Source: Frondihabitans sp. PAMC 28766
GTDB lineage: Bacteria > Actinomycetota > Actinomycetes > Actinomycetales > Microbacteriaceae
NCBI RefSeq assembly: GCF_001577365.1
Contig: NZ_CP014513.1
Span: 1,550,001 to 1,614,000 of the forward strand
Direction of reading: 5' to 3'
DNA: 64,000 nt
Each line of letters starts with the position of its first letter. Position 1 is the stretch's first letter. Both the position numbers and the translations under genes were made by a program. The notes below the pieces were generated by a model, which worked only from the letters and a program-made list of their open reading frames with translations, had not been told where the DNA came from and ran no database searches. Shown piece by piece: positions 32,977-44,029 of the stretch.

Positions 32977-35547
32977 ATGCCTGACGCCCCCCTCGCAGCC
33001 CTGCTCGGCCAGTACTTCGGCCCGAACGACACGAAGGGCGACGGCGAGTTCGACGCCGACCAGGTCTACACCGACTTCGCGGAATGGTCGGAGTCGCGCG
33101 GGCTGCCGCTCTACCCGGCCCAAGACGAAGCCCTGATCGAGCTCGTGTCGGGCGCGTCCGTGATCCTGTCGACCCCGACCGGCACGGGCAAGTCGCTCGT
33201 CGCCGCGGCCGCCCACTTCGTCGCTCTCGCGACCGGGCGCCGCACCTACTACACCGCGCCGATCAAGGCTCTGGTGAGCGAGAAATTCTTCGCGCTCGTC
33301 GACCTCTTCGGGCCCGAGAACGTCGGCATGGTCACCGGCGACTCGTCGGTGAACGCCGACGCCCCGATCATCTGCTGCACCGCCGAGATCCTGGCCAACC
33401 TCGCTCTGCGCCATGGGCCGGCCGCCGAGGTGGGCCAGGTCGTCATGGACGAGTTCCACTTCTACGCCGACCCGTCGCGCGGCTGGGCGTGGCAGGTGCC
33501 CCTGCTGCTCCTGCCCGATGTGCAGTTCTTGCTGATGAGCGCCACCCTCGGCGACGTCGAGAAGATCAGCGACGATATCGGCCGCCGCACCGGCGAACCC
33601 GTCGCGCTGGTCACCGGCGTCGAGCGGCCGGTGCCGCTGCACTACTTCTATGCGACGACGCCCGTGCACGAGACCGTCGAAGAGCTGCTGTCGACCGGTG
33701 AGGCCCCGATCTACGTCGTGCACTTCTCGCAGGCCGCCGCGCTCGAACGTGCTCAGGCCCTGTCGAGCATCAAGATCGCCAGCCGCGAGCAGCGTGACGA
33801 GATCGCCGACCTGATCGCCGGATTCCGGTTCTCGACCGGCTTCGGTAAGACGCTCAACCGCCTCGTCCGCGCTGGCATCGGCGTCCACCACGCGGGCATG
33901 CTGCCGAAGTACCGCCGCCTCGTCGAGCAGCTCGCCCAGCGCGGTCTGCTGCGCGTCATCTGCGGCACCGACACCCTCGGCGTCGGCATCAACGTGCCGA
34001 TCCGCACCGTCCTGCTCACCGCCCTCACCAAATACGACGGCGTCAGGATGCGACAGCTCACCGCCCGCGAGTTCCATCAGGTCGCCGGTCGCGCGGGTCG
34101 CGCCGGCTTCGACACGGCCGGCACGGTCACCCTCGAGGCGCCCGAGCACGAGATCGAGAACCTTGCGCAGATCAAGAGGGCCGGCGACGACCCGAAGAAG
34201 AAGCGCAAGATCATCCGCAAGAAGGCACCCGACGGCTTCGTGTCGTGGGGCGAGCCGTCGTTCTTCAAGCTGATCGACGCCGAGCCCGAGCCGCTCGTCT
34301 CGAGCATGCAGATCACCCACGCCATGATGCTCAACGTCATCGCCCGGGGTGGCGACGCGTTCGCGCACGTCCGAGAGCTGGTGTTCGAGAACCACTCGAC
34401 GAAGGCGCAGCAGTTCGCGCTCGCCCGCCAGGCGATCTCGATCTACCGGGCGTTGCGAGAGTCGGGCGTCGTCGAGCAGCTGCCGGGGGTCGCGACCGCA
34501 GCAGACCCGGATCCTGCGCCCCATATCCAGCTGACGGTCGACCTGCAGCCGAACTTCGCGCTCAACCAGCCGCTGTCGCCGTTCGCGCTGGCGACGTTCG
34601 AGGTGCTCGACCCGGAGTCCGATTCGTACGCTCTCGACATGGTGTCGGTGGTCGAGTCGACGCTCGACGACCCGCGACCGATCCTGTCGCAGCAGCAGTT
34701 CAAGGCGCGCGGCGAGGCCGTCGCCGCGATGAAGCAGGAGGGCATCGAGTACGACCAGCGCATGGAGCTGCTCGAAGAGGTCACCTGGCCGAAACCTCTC
34801 GACGAGCTGCTGACCGCGCTCTTCGAGACCTACAAGGCGTCGCAGCCGTGGATCGGCGACTTCGAGCTGTCGCCGAAGTCGGTGGTGCGCGACCTGTACG
34901 AGCGGGCGATGACCTTCACCGACTACGTGAACTTCTACGGGCTGGCGAGGTCGGAGGGGCTCGTGCTGCGCTATCTCTCGGATGCCTACCGGGCCCTCCG
35001 ACAGACCATCCCCGACGAGGCGAAGACCGACGAGCTGCTCGACATCATCGAGTGGCTCGGCGAGCTCGTGCGGCAGGTCGACTCGTCGCTGCTCGACGAG
35101 TGGGAGGAGATGGTCAACCCGACCGAGGTCGCAACGCACGACGCGATCGTGCCGCCGACGCTTCGCACGGTCACCGGCAACCACCGGGCGTTCACCGTGC
35201 TGGTGCGCAACGAGCTGTTCCGGCGGGTGCAGCTGGCGGCGCTCGATGACGCTTCGGCTCTTGGCGAACTCGACGCGGCGGCAGGATTCGACGCCGACGC
35301 GTGGGGTGCCGCGCTCGACCGCTTCTACGACGAATACGCGTCGATCGGGACGGGGCCGGCTGCGCGATCGGCCGCACTGCTCGTGATCTCGGAGGGCGCC
35401 ACCTCGTGGGACGTCCGGCAGATCTTCGACGACCCTTCCGGTGATCACGACTGGGGCATCACCGGCACGGTCGACCTCGCGGAGTCGAACGAGCAGGGTG
35501 TGGCCGTGCTGCGCGTGACTGCCGTCGGGCCGGTCGCTGCCGTCTGA
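32977..35547 (+). CDS. DEAD/DEAH-box RNA helicase, DUF3516 type
   Basis: An 856-residue helicase of the Ski2-like group found in actinobacteria. Motif I STPTGTGKS ends at residue 73, motif II is DEFH near residue 158, motif III is LMSATLG, and motif VI is QVAGRAGRAGFD near residue 370. The C-terminal ~350 residues form the DUF3516 region (FELSPKSVVRDLYERAMTFTDYVNFYGLARSEGLVLRYLSDAYRALRQT). Expected to act in RNA metabolism. ATG at 32977 (MPDAPLAALLGQYF) is chosen over the longer open frame, which is shadow-like. Confidence 0.93.
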   Translation: MPDAPLAALLGQYFGPNDTKGDGEFDADQVYTDFAEWSESRGLPLYPAQDEALIELVSGASVILSTPTGTGKSLVAAAAHFVALATGRRTYYTAPIKALVSEKFFALVDLFGPENVGMVTGDSSVNADAPIICCTAEILANLALRHGPAAEVGQVVMDEFHFYADPSRGWAWQVPLLLLPDVQFLLMSATLGDVEKISDDIGRRTGEPVALVTGVERPVPLHYFYATTPVHETVEELLSTGEAPIYVVHFSQAAALERAQALSSIKIASREQRDEIADLIAGFRFSTGFGKTLNRLVRAGIGVHHAGMLPKYRRLVEQLAQRGLLRVICGTDTLGVGINVPIRTVLLTALTKYDGVRMRQLTAREFHQVAGRAGRAGFDTAGTVTLEAPEHEIENLAQIKRAGDDPKKKRKIIRKKAPDGFVSWGEPSFFKLIDAEPEPLVSSMQITHAMMLNVIARGGDAFAHVRELVFENHSTKAQQFALARQAISIYRALRESGVVEQLPGVATAADPDPAPHIQLTVDLQPNFALNQPLSPFALATFEVLDPESDSYALDMVSVVESTLDDPRPILSQQQFKARGEAVAAMKQEGIEYDQRMELLEEVTWPKPLDELLTALFETYKASQPWIGDFELSPKSVVRDLYERAMTFTDYVNFYGLARSEGLVLRYLSDAYRALRQTIPDEAKTDELLDIIEWLGELVRQVDSSLLDEWEEMVNPTEVATHDAIVPPTLRTVTGNHRAFTVLVRNELFRRVQLAALDDASALGELDAAAGFDADAWGAALDRFYDEYASIGTGPAARSAALLVISEGATSWDVRQIFDDPSGDHDWGITGTVDLAESNEQGVAVLRVTAVGPVAAV

Positions 35548-35703
35548 GTCGACGCTCTGCGCCCCTCCTCCCAATTGCGAGGATGAATCCCGCGGGGAGC
35601 GCTCCGATCGGCCTCACTTTGGTGGCGCGCGGAAAATCTCCTCGATCGTCGACGAGGCGTGCAGAGGCTCCTCGCATTCGGCAGGAGACGCGCGAGGGCG
35701 ACG

Positions 35704-36231
35704 CTAGAAGAGCGTGGCCGGCGGCTCGGGCTCGGCAGCGGCCACGTCGGCGACCGTGGTGACGGGCTTGCCGGGCCAGCCCGGGCCGCCGGGGGCAGGA
35801 CGCCGGGCCTGATAAGCCTCGGCAGCGGTGCGGGCGCGGATGTCGGCGGCCTCGTTCATCTCGTGCCCGACGTGCCCCTTCACCCACTGGAACTTCACGG
35901 GGCGGCCCTGCAGCGCCTGGTCGAGCTCTTTGATGATCTCGACGTTCATCACCGGCTTGCCGTCGGCCTTTCGCCAGCCTTTGCGCTTCCAGCCGGCCAT
36001 CCACTCGGTGCAGGCCTTGATCGCGTACTGGCTGTCGCACAGGATCAGGAGGTCGTCGTCTTCGTCGACCGTCGCGCGCAGCAGCTCCAAGACGGCCGTC
36101 AGCTCGCCGACGTTGTTCGTGTTGCGGGGCCAGCCGCCCGCGGCCCAGCGGGAGTCGTCGACGTACCAGGCCCAGCCGGCGGGGCCGGGGTTGCCGAGAG
36201 CGGATCCGTCGGCTGCTGCGGTGATGGTCAT
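35704..36231 (-). CDS. rnhA: ribonuclease HI
   Basis: A 175-residue enzyme cutting RNA in RNA-DNA hybrids. Catalytic residues are in place: Asp in AAADGSALGNPGP, Glu in NNVGELTAV, Asp in LLILCDSQYA, and the His/Asp region KGHVGHEMNEAADIRA. The ~30-residue Pro/Ala-rich tail is extra. ATG at 36229-36231 begins the first strand; the longer frame upstream is dropped. Confidence 0.93.
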   Translation of the reverse strand: MTITAAADGSALGNPGPAGWAWYVDDSRWAAGGWPRNTNNVGELTAVLELLRATVDEDDDLLILCDSQYAIKACTEWMAGWKRKGWRKADGKPVMNVEIIKELDQALQGRPVKFQWVKGHVGHEMNEAADIRARTAAEAYQARRPAPGGPGWPGKPVTTVADVAAAEPEPPATLF

Positions 36232-36373
36232 GGTGCTCCTCGGTGCTGGTGCGTGCGGGCGGTCGACGGGCTGCCCCACAACGCTACCGGCAGAGTCCCG
36301 GTGCTTTGCTCGGCGGCCCAGGACGCGATCTTTGCGCGGAGTGGGTCGCCGAGAAAAGCGAATGGATACAGCC

Positions 36374-37204
36374 CTAGCCGACCTCGTCGGGGTGCGAGCC
36401 GACGCGCTCGCCCGAGTCGAGCGCCGCGATGCGCGACATCTCGTCGTCGGTCAGCTCGAACGAGAACACGTCGAGGTTCTCTTGGATGCGCGAGGGCGTC
36501 ACCGATTTCGGGATCACGACGAGCCCCGACTGCAGGTGCCACCGCAGCACGACCTGCGCCGGCGAGACCCCGTGGGCGACGGCCAGCTCTTCGAGAACGC
36601 GCTCGCCCAGGATCTTGCCCCTCGCGAGAGGCGACCAGGCCTCGGTCACGATGTGGTTGGTCTCGCCGAACGCCCGCAGCTCGCGCTGCTGCAGCCACGG
36701 CTGCACCTCGATCTGGTTGATCACGGGCACCACGTCGGTCTCGCCGAGCAGTCGCTCGAGGTGGTGCACCTGGAAGTTCGACACGCCGATCGACCGCGCA
36801 CGGCCCTCTTCGCGGATCTTCTCAAGCGCCCGATAGGTCTCGACGTAGAGGTCTTGACGCGGGGCCGGCCAGTGGATGAGGTACAGGTCGACGATATCGA
36901 GGCCGAGCTTTTGCATGCTGAGGTCGAACGCCTTGAGGGTCGACTCGAAGCCGTGCTGGTCGTTCCACACCTTCGTCGTGATGAAGACGTCGTCGCGGTC
37001 GAGCCCCGAGGCGCGCAAGCCGCGGCCGACGCCCTCCTCGTTGCCGTAGAGAGCTGCCGTGTCGAGGTGGCGGTAGCCGAGTTCGAGGGCGGTGATGACG
37101 GTGCGCTCGGCCTCGTCGTCGGGCACCTTGTACACGCCGAGCCCAAGCTGCGGGATCGTGTTGCCGTCGTTGAGTCGAACCCGGGGGACTGCGTCGAGAG
37201 TCAT
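36374..37204 (-). CDS. aldo/keto reductase
   Basis: A 276-residue NADPH-dependent oxidoreductase of the 2,5-diketo-gluconate reductase-like group. The tetrad is present: Asp in RHLDTAALYG, Tyr in ALYGNEEGVG, Lys in TTKVWND and His in YLIHWPAP. The C-terminal cofactor motif is VVIPKSVTPSRIQENLDVF. ATG at 37202-37204 (MTLDAVPRVRLNDG). It stands alone with a ~260-base gap upstream that shows no gene. Confidence 0.93.
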   Translation of the reverse strand: MTLDAVPRVRLNDGNTIPQLGLGVYKVPDDEAERTVITALELGYRHLDTAALYGNEEGVGRGLRASGLDRDDVFITTKVWNDQHGFESTLKAFDLSMQKLGLDIVDLYLIHWPAPRQDLYVETYRALEKIREEGRARSIGVSNFQVHHLERLLGETDVVPVINQIEVQPWLQQRELRAFGETNHIVTEAWSPLARGKILGERVLEELAVAHGVSPAQVVLRWHLQSGLVVIPKSVTPSRIQENLDVFSFELTDDEMSRIAALDSGERVGSHPDEVG

Positions 37205-37466
37205 GACTCGATTATCGACGGTGGACTGCACTCAGTTCGTCGCTGCGGAGGTTCTCCACAGCCGGGGGTGGCGAACATCGACGAGCCGAGCACCGTTGGT
37301 CCCGTTGTCGGGTGCTGGTTCTGGAGCAGGAAGTCGTCTCCACGCCGCTCGACTCTCACGCTGAAGCGGCGTGGATCGTCGGCGTGCCGACCGCCGACAT
37401 TCCGGAACCGGGCGCACGGCTACGCCTGCAAGGCTGCCAAAGAACGCGTCGTTCGCGAGTGTTTCG

Positions 37467-38678
37467 TTAGCTGGCCTGGACCGGCACCGGCTCGGTGTCG
37501 GCCAGAGGGCTGGCGTCCGTACCGCGCAGATCGGGCAGCACCCGCTTGAAGACGAGCGGCACGAGCACGCCGAACACGGCGAATGCGCTGGCTACGAAGA
37601 GCCCGCCGACCGTGCCGGTCTTGTCGATGAGGGCCCCGGCGATGGCGGAGCCGATGGCTGCGCCGATCAACTGCCCGGTGCCCGCCCAGCCGTAGGCCTC
37701 GGCCGTGTCGCTGAAGCGCACGCTCGACGAGATGATGGCGAACATCACGGCGAGGGCCGGCGCGATGCCGACCCCCGCGATCACGAGGGTCACGCACAGC
37801 CAGACGAACGAGGTGGGCATGAAGACCGTCAGAGTGATGCCGACGAAGACGATCACCATGCGGATCGGCAGAGCCCACGGGCCCACCGGCAGGTGGCCCA
37901 GGATCAGCCCGCCGGCGAGCGATCCGATCGCGAAGACGGCCAGCACGAAGCCGGAGTTCGGGCTGCCGTCGCCGAACGCGCTGATGACACCCGCCTCGAC
38001 GGCCGAGCACGTGCCGATCAGGAGGAACCCGGCGATGGTCGACAGCAGCACGGTCGGCCGCTGCAGCACCTTGCCGAAGGCGCGCTTGCTCTGGGGGATT
38101 CGCACCCGACCGAGCTCGGGCGAGGCGATGAACCAGGCGCCGCCCCCGATGAGAAACAGGGCGGCCAGCAGGATCGCGTAGGTGGTGCCGATCTGCGTCC
38201 CGACGAACGTCGTGATGACGGGGCCGGCGACCCAGATGATCTCCTGCGCCGAGGCGTCGAGCGAGAAGAGGGGCGTGAGCTGCGACGAGGTGACCATCTT
38301 GGGGTAGATGGTGCGCACCGCGGGCTGAACCGGCGGCACGCTGAGGCCGGCGACGAAACCGACGACCATGTAGAGGGGGAGTGTGAGCGGCGCCAGGGCG
38401 AAGACGACCAGGCTGACGAGGCACACCGCGAGTGTCAGCATCAGCACCGGGCGCATTCCCCAGACGCCCATCCAGCGGCTCGTCAGCGGGCCGGAGATGG
38501 CCTGGCCGACGCTCGTGGCCGCCAGCACGATGCCGGCGGCGCCGTACGAGTGCGTGTTGTGCTCGACGTGGAGGAGGAACGCAAGCGAGAGCATGCCGAA
38601 GGGGAACCGGGCGGTCAGCTGTGCCGCGATGATGCGGGCGACCCCCGGCGTCTTCAGCAGATTCGAAAAGGCACCCAT
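37467..38678 (-). CDS. MFS transporter
   Basis: A 403-residue permease with about twelve membrane spans. The usual loop 2-3 motif appears as GPLTSRWMGVWGMRPVLML and the N-terminal span ends LTARFPFGMLSLAFLLHV. The central loop (residues ~190-205) is short and basic. Related to uncharacterised actinobacterial major facilitator proteins; substrate unknown. It ends 83 bases from the GH38-type gene on the same strand but is separated from it by a gap and probably not part of the mannoside operon. Confidence 0.88.
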   Translation of the reverse strand: MGAFSNLLKTPGVARIIAAQLTARFPFGMLSLAFLLHVEHNTHSYGAAGIVLAATSVGQAISGPLTSRWMGVWGMRPVLMLTLAVCLVSLVVFALAPLTLPLYMVVGFVAGLSVPPVQPAVRTIYPKMVTSSQLTPLFSLDASAQEIIWVAGPVITTFVGTQIGTTYAILLAALFLIGGGAWFIASPELGRVRIPQSKRAFGKVLQRPTVLLSTIAGFLLIGTCSAVEAGVISAFGDGSPNSGFVLAVFAIGSLAGGLILGHLPVGPWALPIRMVIVFVGITLTVFMPTSFVWLCVTLVIAGVGIAPALAVMFAIISSSVRFSDTAEAYGWAGTGQLIGAAIGSAIAGALIDKTGTVGGLFVASAFAVFGVLVPLVFKRVLPDLRGTDASPLADTEPVPVQAS

Positions 38679-38760
38679 GCGACGTCCAGTCTACGGGCCG
38701 ACCTGCGCGGCCGACATGGTCGGCCGAGCACCGAGAAGCGCCCTTCGACGGGGGTCGAGG

Positions 38761-40755
38761 TCAGGTGAAATCGAGGCGAAACCGGTAGGTGAGATCGTCC
38801 TCGAACCACTGGGGGAAGTTCGTCGGCCAGAGATTGTCGTGCAGGATCACGTGGACTCCGGCGGCGGGGTCGGGCAGCTCGCGATCGAACCGGAGCAGCC
38901 CCGGTCGACCGACGGCGACGACGGGAGCGTCGAACGACGTCACGGTGAGCACCCCCGCCTCGCCCTCGAATCGGAGCCCGTGGACCGCGTGGAGATTCCG
39001 GTTCCCGCCCGAGACGACCCTCCCGGGGTCGACCGCCGTGCCGAGCTTGTCGAGACTCCAGAACCCGACGGCCGCAGGCACGATCGAGAGGAGGCTGGCC
39101 TCGGGCAGGCGGCTGGCGTGTTTGCCGTGCGTCGTCACCGAAAGTTCGATCCGACGGCCGGCGCGCGCGAACCGGTACTCCAGCGTGAGCCGCTCGGGAG
39201 CCCCGAACGTCGAGTTCGCCTCCTCGGGCAGAGCCGCTTCGATCCGAACGACATCGGCATCCGGCTCGGCGACGAACCGTCGGGCGACGACGACAGGCAC
39301 GAACTCGGTGTGCCTCGCTGTCGACGATGCCTCGCGGAGCCCCAGCCGTGTCTGGTCGGGAAGCGCCCACTCGGCGTTCGCATCCAGATCGCGACAGTAG
39401 TCGGCCACCCACCTGTCGTAGTCGTCCGCATCGAAAGTCCTGTACGAGAAGCGAGCCGCCACGTGTTCGACGTCGAACCAGACGTCGCCGCTGTCGTCCA
39501 CGAGCGACGCAAGCGAGCCCGTGTCGTCGAAGCCGGCCAGGAAGCGCCCGAGCCGCTGGGGGAGGGCGGTCGAGCCCGTGTCCGCCGAGAAAGGCGTCGA
39601 CGAAAGTGCCGCCTCGGCAACGGCCCGGTTCGCCGGTGACAGCGCACTCAGGGCTTGGTGGATCCGTTCGCGCTGCTCGCGCCAGGAGTCTTCGAAGGCG
39701 GAGAACGAGAGGGACGATGCGGGGAGGAGATCCTGCGCCCTGGCCCGTTCGAAATCGGGGCGGTCGTAGCTGACGAAATCCGGCAGGAACACTTTCTGGT
39801 CTTTGCCCCAGGTGTGTTCTGCGATCAGAAGGAGAGGGTCGCTGAAGTCGTTGTACTCGGCGCTGCCGATCGCGAGATCGCCGTTCTCGACGAGGGCGGA
39901 TCGAGTTCGCAAGAGCGACCGGAATCGCGACAGGAGCCACGGGTCGGCTGCCGGCCCGTGGATCCAGGTGTCGCCTATCTCGTCCTCGACCACCGGGAGG
40001 CTCGACCGGATGGCGTCGACGGCTTCGGCGAATGCGTCGAGCGTCGAGGCCACGACCCGAGCTCGCGGATACTGCTCTCGCAATCGAGTGAAGAGGGCCA
40101 CGACCTCCTCGCGTGACGGAGGGCCCAGGTTGTCGTTGGTGTGGGCGAGGCAGAGGCCTTCGGAGAGCCCGGGCGCTGTGAACGCCTCACCCTCGGACGT
40201 CGAGCCGTAGCTGCCCTGGTAGTGCACCACGACCTCGGAGCCGTCGGGCGCTCGCCAGACGAAGAGATCGGGGACGTCCGGAAGGGCGGAGACGGGGTTC
40301 ACGCCCAGATGCAGGTATCGCACCCCTGCTCGCGCCAGCAACGGAACGAGGCCGATCGTATGGCCGGGAACGTCGGTCATCTTCGCCGCGATCCTCGTCG
40401 TGCCGAAGCGCTCGTCGAGACCGCGAGAGATCGACAGCCCGTACTCGACCAGCGCCGCATCCATGAGTTCGGTGTGCGTCGAGCAGGGCAGCGCGTGCCA
40501 GGCGATCCGGCCGGCCGCGATGGCTCTCTCCATCCGGTCCACTTGAGCGGGCCCCGCCTGGTCGAGGAAAGCCTTCACGAGCCAGGATCCCGTCGTCCAC
40601 ACGAACGAGGCGTCCTCCGACTCGGCGAGTTGGTCGGCGAGGTCCAGGGCGCCGGGGATCCACCGCTGGAGGTACTCGTCGAGCACAGCGGAGGCCGTTC
40701 CCGTGAAGCCCAGGTCGAGGTGCGTCTTGAAGACGACGTGGACCGTTTCGATCAT
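38761..40755 (-). CDS. GH38-type glycosidase, DUF5054 family
   Basis: A 664-residue protein related to glycoside hydrolase family 38. The zinc-site His-x-Asp is at residues 12-14 (FKTHLDLGFTG), the nucleophile region at TDVPGHTIGLVPLL (about 147), and the third metal His in LIAEHTWGKDQ (about 325). The C-terminal half is beta-rich. GH38 enzymes cut alpha-mannosides with retention. The DUF5054 subgroup has little direct biochemistry. Its start overlaps the stop of the larger GH38 gene (ATGA), so they form one operon transcribed from the 43932 operator. Confidence 0.85.
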   Translation of the reverse strand: MIETVHVVFKTHLDLGFTGTASAVLDEYLQRWIPGALDLADQLAESEDASFVWTTGSWLVKAFLDQAGPAQVDRMERAIAAGRIAWHALPCSTHTELMDAALVEYGLSISRGLDERFGTTRIAAKMTDVPGHTIGLVPLLARAGVRYLHLGVNPVSALPDVPDLFVWRAPDGSEVVVHYQGSYGSTSEGEAFTAPGLSEGLCLAHTNDNLGPPSREEVVALFTRLREQYPRARVVASTLDAFAEAVDAIRSSLPVVEDEIGDTWIHGPAADPWLLSRFRSLLRTRSALVENGDLAIGSAEYNDFSDPLLLIAEHTWGKDQKVFLPDFVSYDRPDFERARAQDLLPASSLSFSAFEDSWREQRERIHQALSALSPANRAVAEAALSSTPFSADTGSTALPQRLGRFLAGFDDTGSLASLVDDSGDVWFDVEHVAARFSYRTFDADDYDRWVADYCRDLDANAEWALPDQTRLGLREASSTARHTEFVPVVVARRFVAEPDADVVRIEAALPEEANSTFGAPERLTLEYRFARAGRRIELSVTTHGKHASRLPEASLLSIVPAAVGFWSLDKLGTAVDPGRVVSGGNRNLHAVHGLRFEGEAGVLTVTSFDAPVVAVGRPGLLRFDRELPDPAAGVHVILHDNLWPTNFPQWFEDDLTYRFRLDFT

Positions 40756-43700
40756 GACGCAGCGACCGCCCGTCGGAGCGCGATGGCCGCCGTCTCGTAT
40801 GCCGCGAGGCGGATCCCGACGCGGCGACCGTCGACGGCCAGGGGCTCCCTCTCGTCTCCGAGGTACGTGCTCCGGTGCGCCGAGTCGATGTCGATGCCGA
40901 AGGTCAGCGTCGCATCGATCTCGTCGCCGATGAAAGACTGCAGGCGGACGAGCGAGACGCCGGGCTCGTCGCCGGCGACGACGGCCACGAGCTGCACCCG
41001 GTCGTCGTCGATGTCGATCAGCGACACCTCCGCAGTCTCGGCTTCGTCACGACCCTTGGCTTCCGCGACGGCGACGGGGTGGATCACATCGGCGGCCGTG
41101 GCGATCGCGACCGCCTGCGTCGACTCGTCCTGATGAGCCCGCACGCCGACGGCGTAGGTGAACGTGGCCGTGAACGCCTGCTCGATGGGGAAGTTGGTGT
41201 CCCACACGTTGTTGTGGAACCACGAGAAGACGGTGGCGGGCTCGACGGGGCTGGTACTGGCCGGGAAGGGCGCGTAGGGCAGCGCGATGCTTCCGGCCTG
41301 GACGAGCGGCGCGTCTTTCGTGACCCAGACGACCGTGTCGCCGCCGTCGTCGATGCTCACCCAGTTGCGGACCGCCCGCATGTGCTGCGGCGCCCCGGGG
41401 ATGTGCGCGATCCCGTCGCCGGTGACTCCGCCGGAGACCTCGAAGTGCACGACGGGATCGTCGGCCGCGAATGGGAAGGCGAAGTACCCGCTCTCCTTGA
41501 TCAGGGTGGTCTTCTTCGTCACTCGGTTCTCGATCACGAGCCGTGGGGAGCCATGGCGGAGGCGCAACGTGACCTCCACTTTGTCGACGCCGAGAGCGGT
41601 GTACTCGAAGACCAGTCGCTGCTCGATCGCGTCGTTGGTGCGTTCGACGAGCACGGAGGGGTTGGCGAGGGTCCGCGTGGCGAGCAGTTCGAGGCGGTCC
41701 GACACCGAGAGCTTGTTGGCGAGGTGGTTGAAGCCGGCGCCGGACGACCCGTACTGGTCGTACAGGTAGGCGTTGAACCCGGCGACCGAGTCGTGGTTCA
41801 CCAGTTCGCGCCCTGTCCGTTTCTCGATGATCGAGGAGATCGACGACGTCTGTTCATCGACCGTCACGCGCAGGTGCGCGTTCTCGAGTGCGAGGAGATC
41901 CTCCCGTGGTGTCGAGTGCAGCGAGAGCGACTCGGCCACGGCGTCGGTGTCGGCGCGCGACACGTCGAGGCGCACGAAACCCAGAGCGGGAAGATCCCGC
42001 ACGATCACGCTCGCCCAGCGACCCGATTCTCGATGGGCCGGGTTGCCCTGGCCTTTCACGGAGTGGGGCAGGATCTCGCCGGTTCGGCCGTCCCGCACCA
42101 CGAAGCCGGCGTCGAGCGCGATGTGCGCCTCTTTGACGAGCAGCCTGACGACGGCGTCGCGGCGCCGCCCCGTTGCGTTGGCAGCGACATAGCTCGTCAC
42201 GGAGGCTGGATCCGGCGAGATGTCGTCGGCGAGGTATGCCATCGCGTGCTCACGGAACTCGAGGGCGCGTTGGTGCGCGGCTATGCCCTGGCCCACCTTC
42301 CACTGCCACTGCAGCTCGCCCGACTGGAAACCCTCGTCGCCGTGAGTCCAAGAGTCGCCGGCGCCCCAGGTGTGCTCGTTGAACATCGAGATCGCGTCGT
42401 AGACCTCGCTGCTCTCGCGTTTGGCGGTGGGGATTCCGGAGCCGCCGAGCCACGCTGCCATCTCGGAGATCGACGTCGCGTCGGTGACGGCCGCCTGCCC
42501 TTGGCGGCTGAGGGCAAGAGGCACAGCTGCCGAGCCGACGCCCTCGACCCACCAGTCGCCCCAGTCGCCTTCGACGGTGATCAGTTCGTCGCCGTAGCGC
42601 GCCTCCGCCTCGGCGAAGAAGTCCTCGTTACGAGAGACGCGCAGCGTCGGCGACGTCCAGTTCTCGTTCCACTCGCGAACGAGTTCAGAGAGGTGGAGTC
42701 GCGCGGGGCCGTTGTCGCCCATGAATCCCTGCGTCCGCAGGTGCAGGACGTCCCAGGGATAGCCGTCGCGGCCTTCGGCGGTCTCGCCGTGGGCGCCGAA
42801 GATGCCGGGAGGGTAGGGGTAGCCGCGCGTCGCGAGGGCAGCCAGGTACGCCGGGAACAGGACGTCGACCTCGTTGTAACCCTCGGTGAAGCCGACGTTC
42901 GGCCCCTCCATGTACGCGAGCCCGTGCGGGGAGTCCGTCATCCAGACGATGACCGAGTTCCCGGCCGGCGTCTTCCATCGGAACATGCGGGGCAGGTTCA
43001 GCGCACCGGTGGTGTGCGGCTGCGAGCGACCGGCCCAGTTGTGCGCGACCGCGAGGTATTTCACCCCGATCTCGCTCAGGGCGTCGGGAAGTCCGGCGAC
43101 CTGACCCGGAACGTCGGTCTGCATGGCCGTCGTGAAGTCGATGCCGTACTCGTCTCGGATCCTGCGCGCTTCACGGAGCAGTTCGTGCAACTCGTCGGTC
43201 GAGCAGGTGTCGGTGTGAAGGTTGTAGGGCATGGCGCTCAGGCCGATCGAGCCGTCCTTGACCAGCCGGACGAACTCCTCTATCCTCGACGCCGGTCGGT
43301 GCTTCTCCCAGTCGCTGAACGCCCAGAGCGCCTCGGCGTTCCAGCGGAAGCGCGACTCCTCGGGCCAGGCCGCCGTCGTCTTCGCGAGGTCCATCGCCGT
43401 ATCGAGGTACGAGCGCTGCTGGGCGATGACGGAGGCCTGCGGGTCGGTGTACCCGAAGTCGAAGTGGGAGTGGTGCACGATGTGGACGGACCAGGCGCGC
43501 TGGGAGTGAGCGTGAAGGCGATCGATTCGTCGCCCAGTGACGGAACGGCGACGGCGACGGGAGTGTCGGTGTCGACGACCGGGATCAGGAGGCGGAGTGA
43601 TTGGGCGTCCGGGGCGTCGGCCAGGCCAGCCACGTGGTCGGAGCCATCGATGAGCACCTGCGGAGCCCCTGCGGCCGTCGCGCTTTCGGGATCGTCGAAC

Positions 43701-43906
43701 ACCAGCCGAACCGCCTGGACGTCGACGCCATCGTGTGTCTTCAGCAGCGGTTCGGGCAGGACTCGAACGCGGTGACCGCCGATCACTCCCGTCGAGGCCA
43801 CTGCTCGCTCGATCAGGCCGGCGCGGGCTTCGGCGCGACTCCACGGCTCGTTCGAGATCAGAGCAGGGCGGGCAGAGGAGTGGCGTTCGATCCGGGATTC
43901 TGGCAC
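40752..43906 (-). pseudogene. GH38 alpha-mannosidase-like protein, frame broken near 43503
   Basis: Starting at the GTG at 43904-43906 the frame reads PESRIERHSSARPALISNEPW and runs well for ~135 residues (YLVF-like beta domain), then changes phase at a C run (complement of 43502-43504). In the next frame it continues with the GH38 zinc motif VHHSHFDFGYT, nucleophile region MQTDVPGQVAGLP and the EHTWGAGDSW metal site, to the stop at 40752. The span is one base short of whole codons, so one missing C joins them into ~1051 residues, a normal size for large alpha-mannosidase-like enzymes with an N-terminal beta domain. First gene of an operon with the DUF5054 gene; the start is 26 bases from a LacI-type operator. 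Confidence 0.85.
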
Positions 43907-43931
43907 GCGGACAGTTCCTATCGTCGTTGAT

Positions 43932-43947
43932 TTGATAACGTTACCAA
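43932..43947. promoter_or_regulatory. LacI-type operator 1 (GH38 operon)
   Basis: The 16-base sequence TTGATAACGTTACCAA is a near-perfect palindrome (TTGRTAAC-GTTAYCAA). It lies 26-41 bases upstream of the GH38 start and 83 bases upstream of the lacI-type start. The same motif occurs at 45140, 47954 and 49072. Confidence 0.85.
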
Positions 43948-44029
43948 GAGACGTTAGCACCGACCCGCGACGACCGCCACGGGTTCCGGCGACCTGGTCC
44001 GGCCTCCGGTGTCCTGTATACCTGAGGTC

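Noticed and set aside
37205..37466. Small genes in the gap between the aldo/keto reductase and MFS genes
   Set aside because: Short open frames only, no start with ribosome binding site and no coding-like third-position bias.
40875..43775. 966-codon + strand open frame opposite the GH38 gene
   Set aside because: A shadow of the alpha-mannosidase-like gene; Val/Asp/Gly/Arg-rich without domain motifs.
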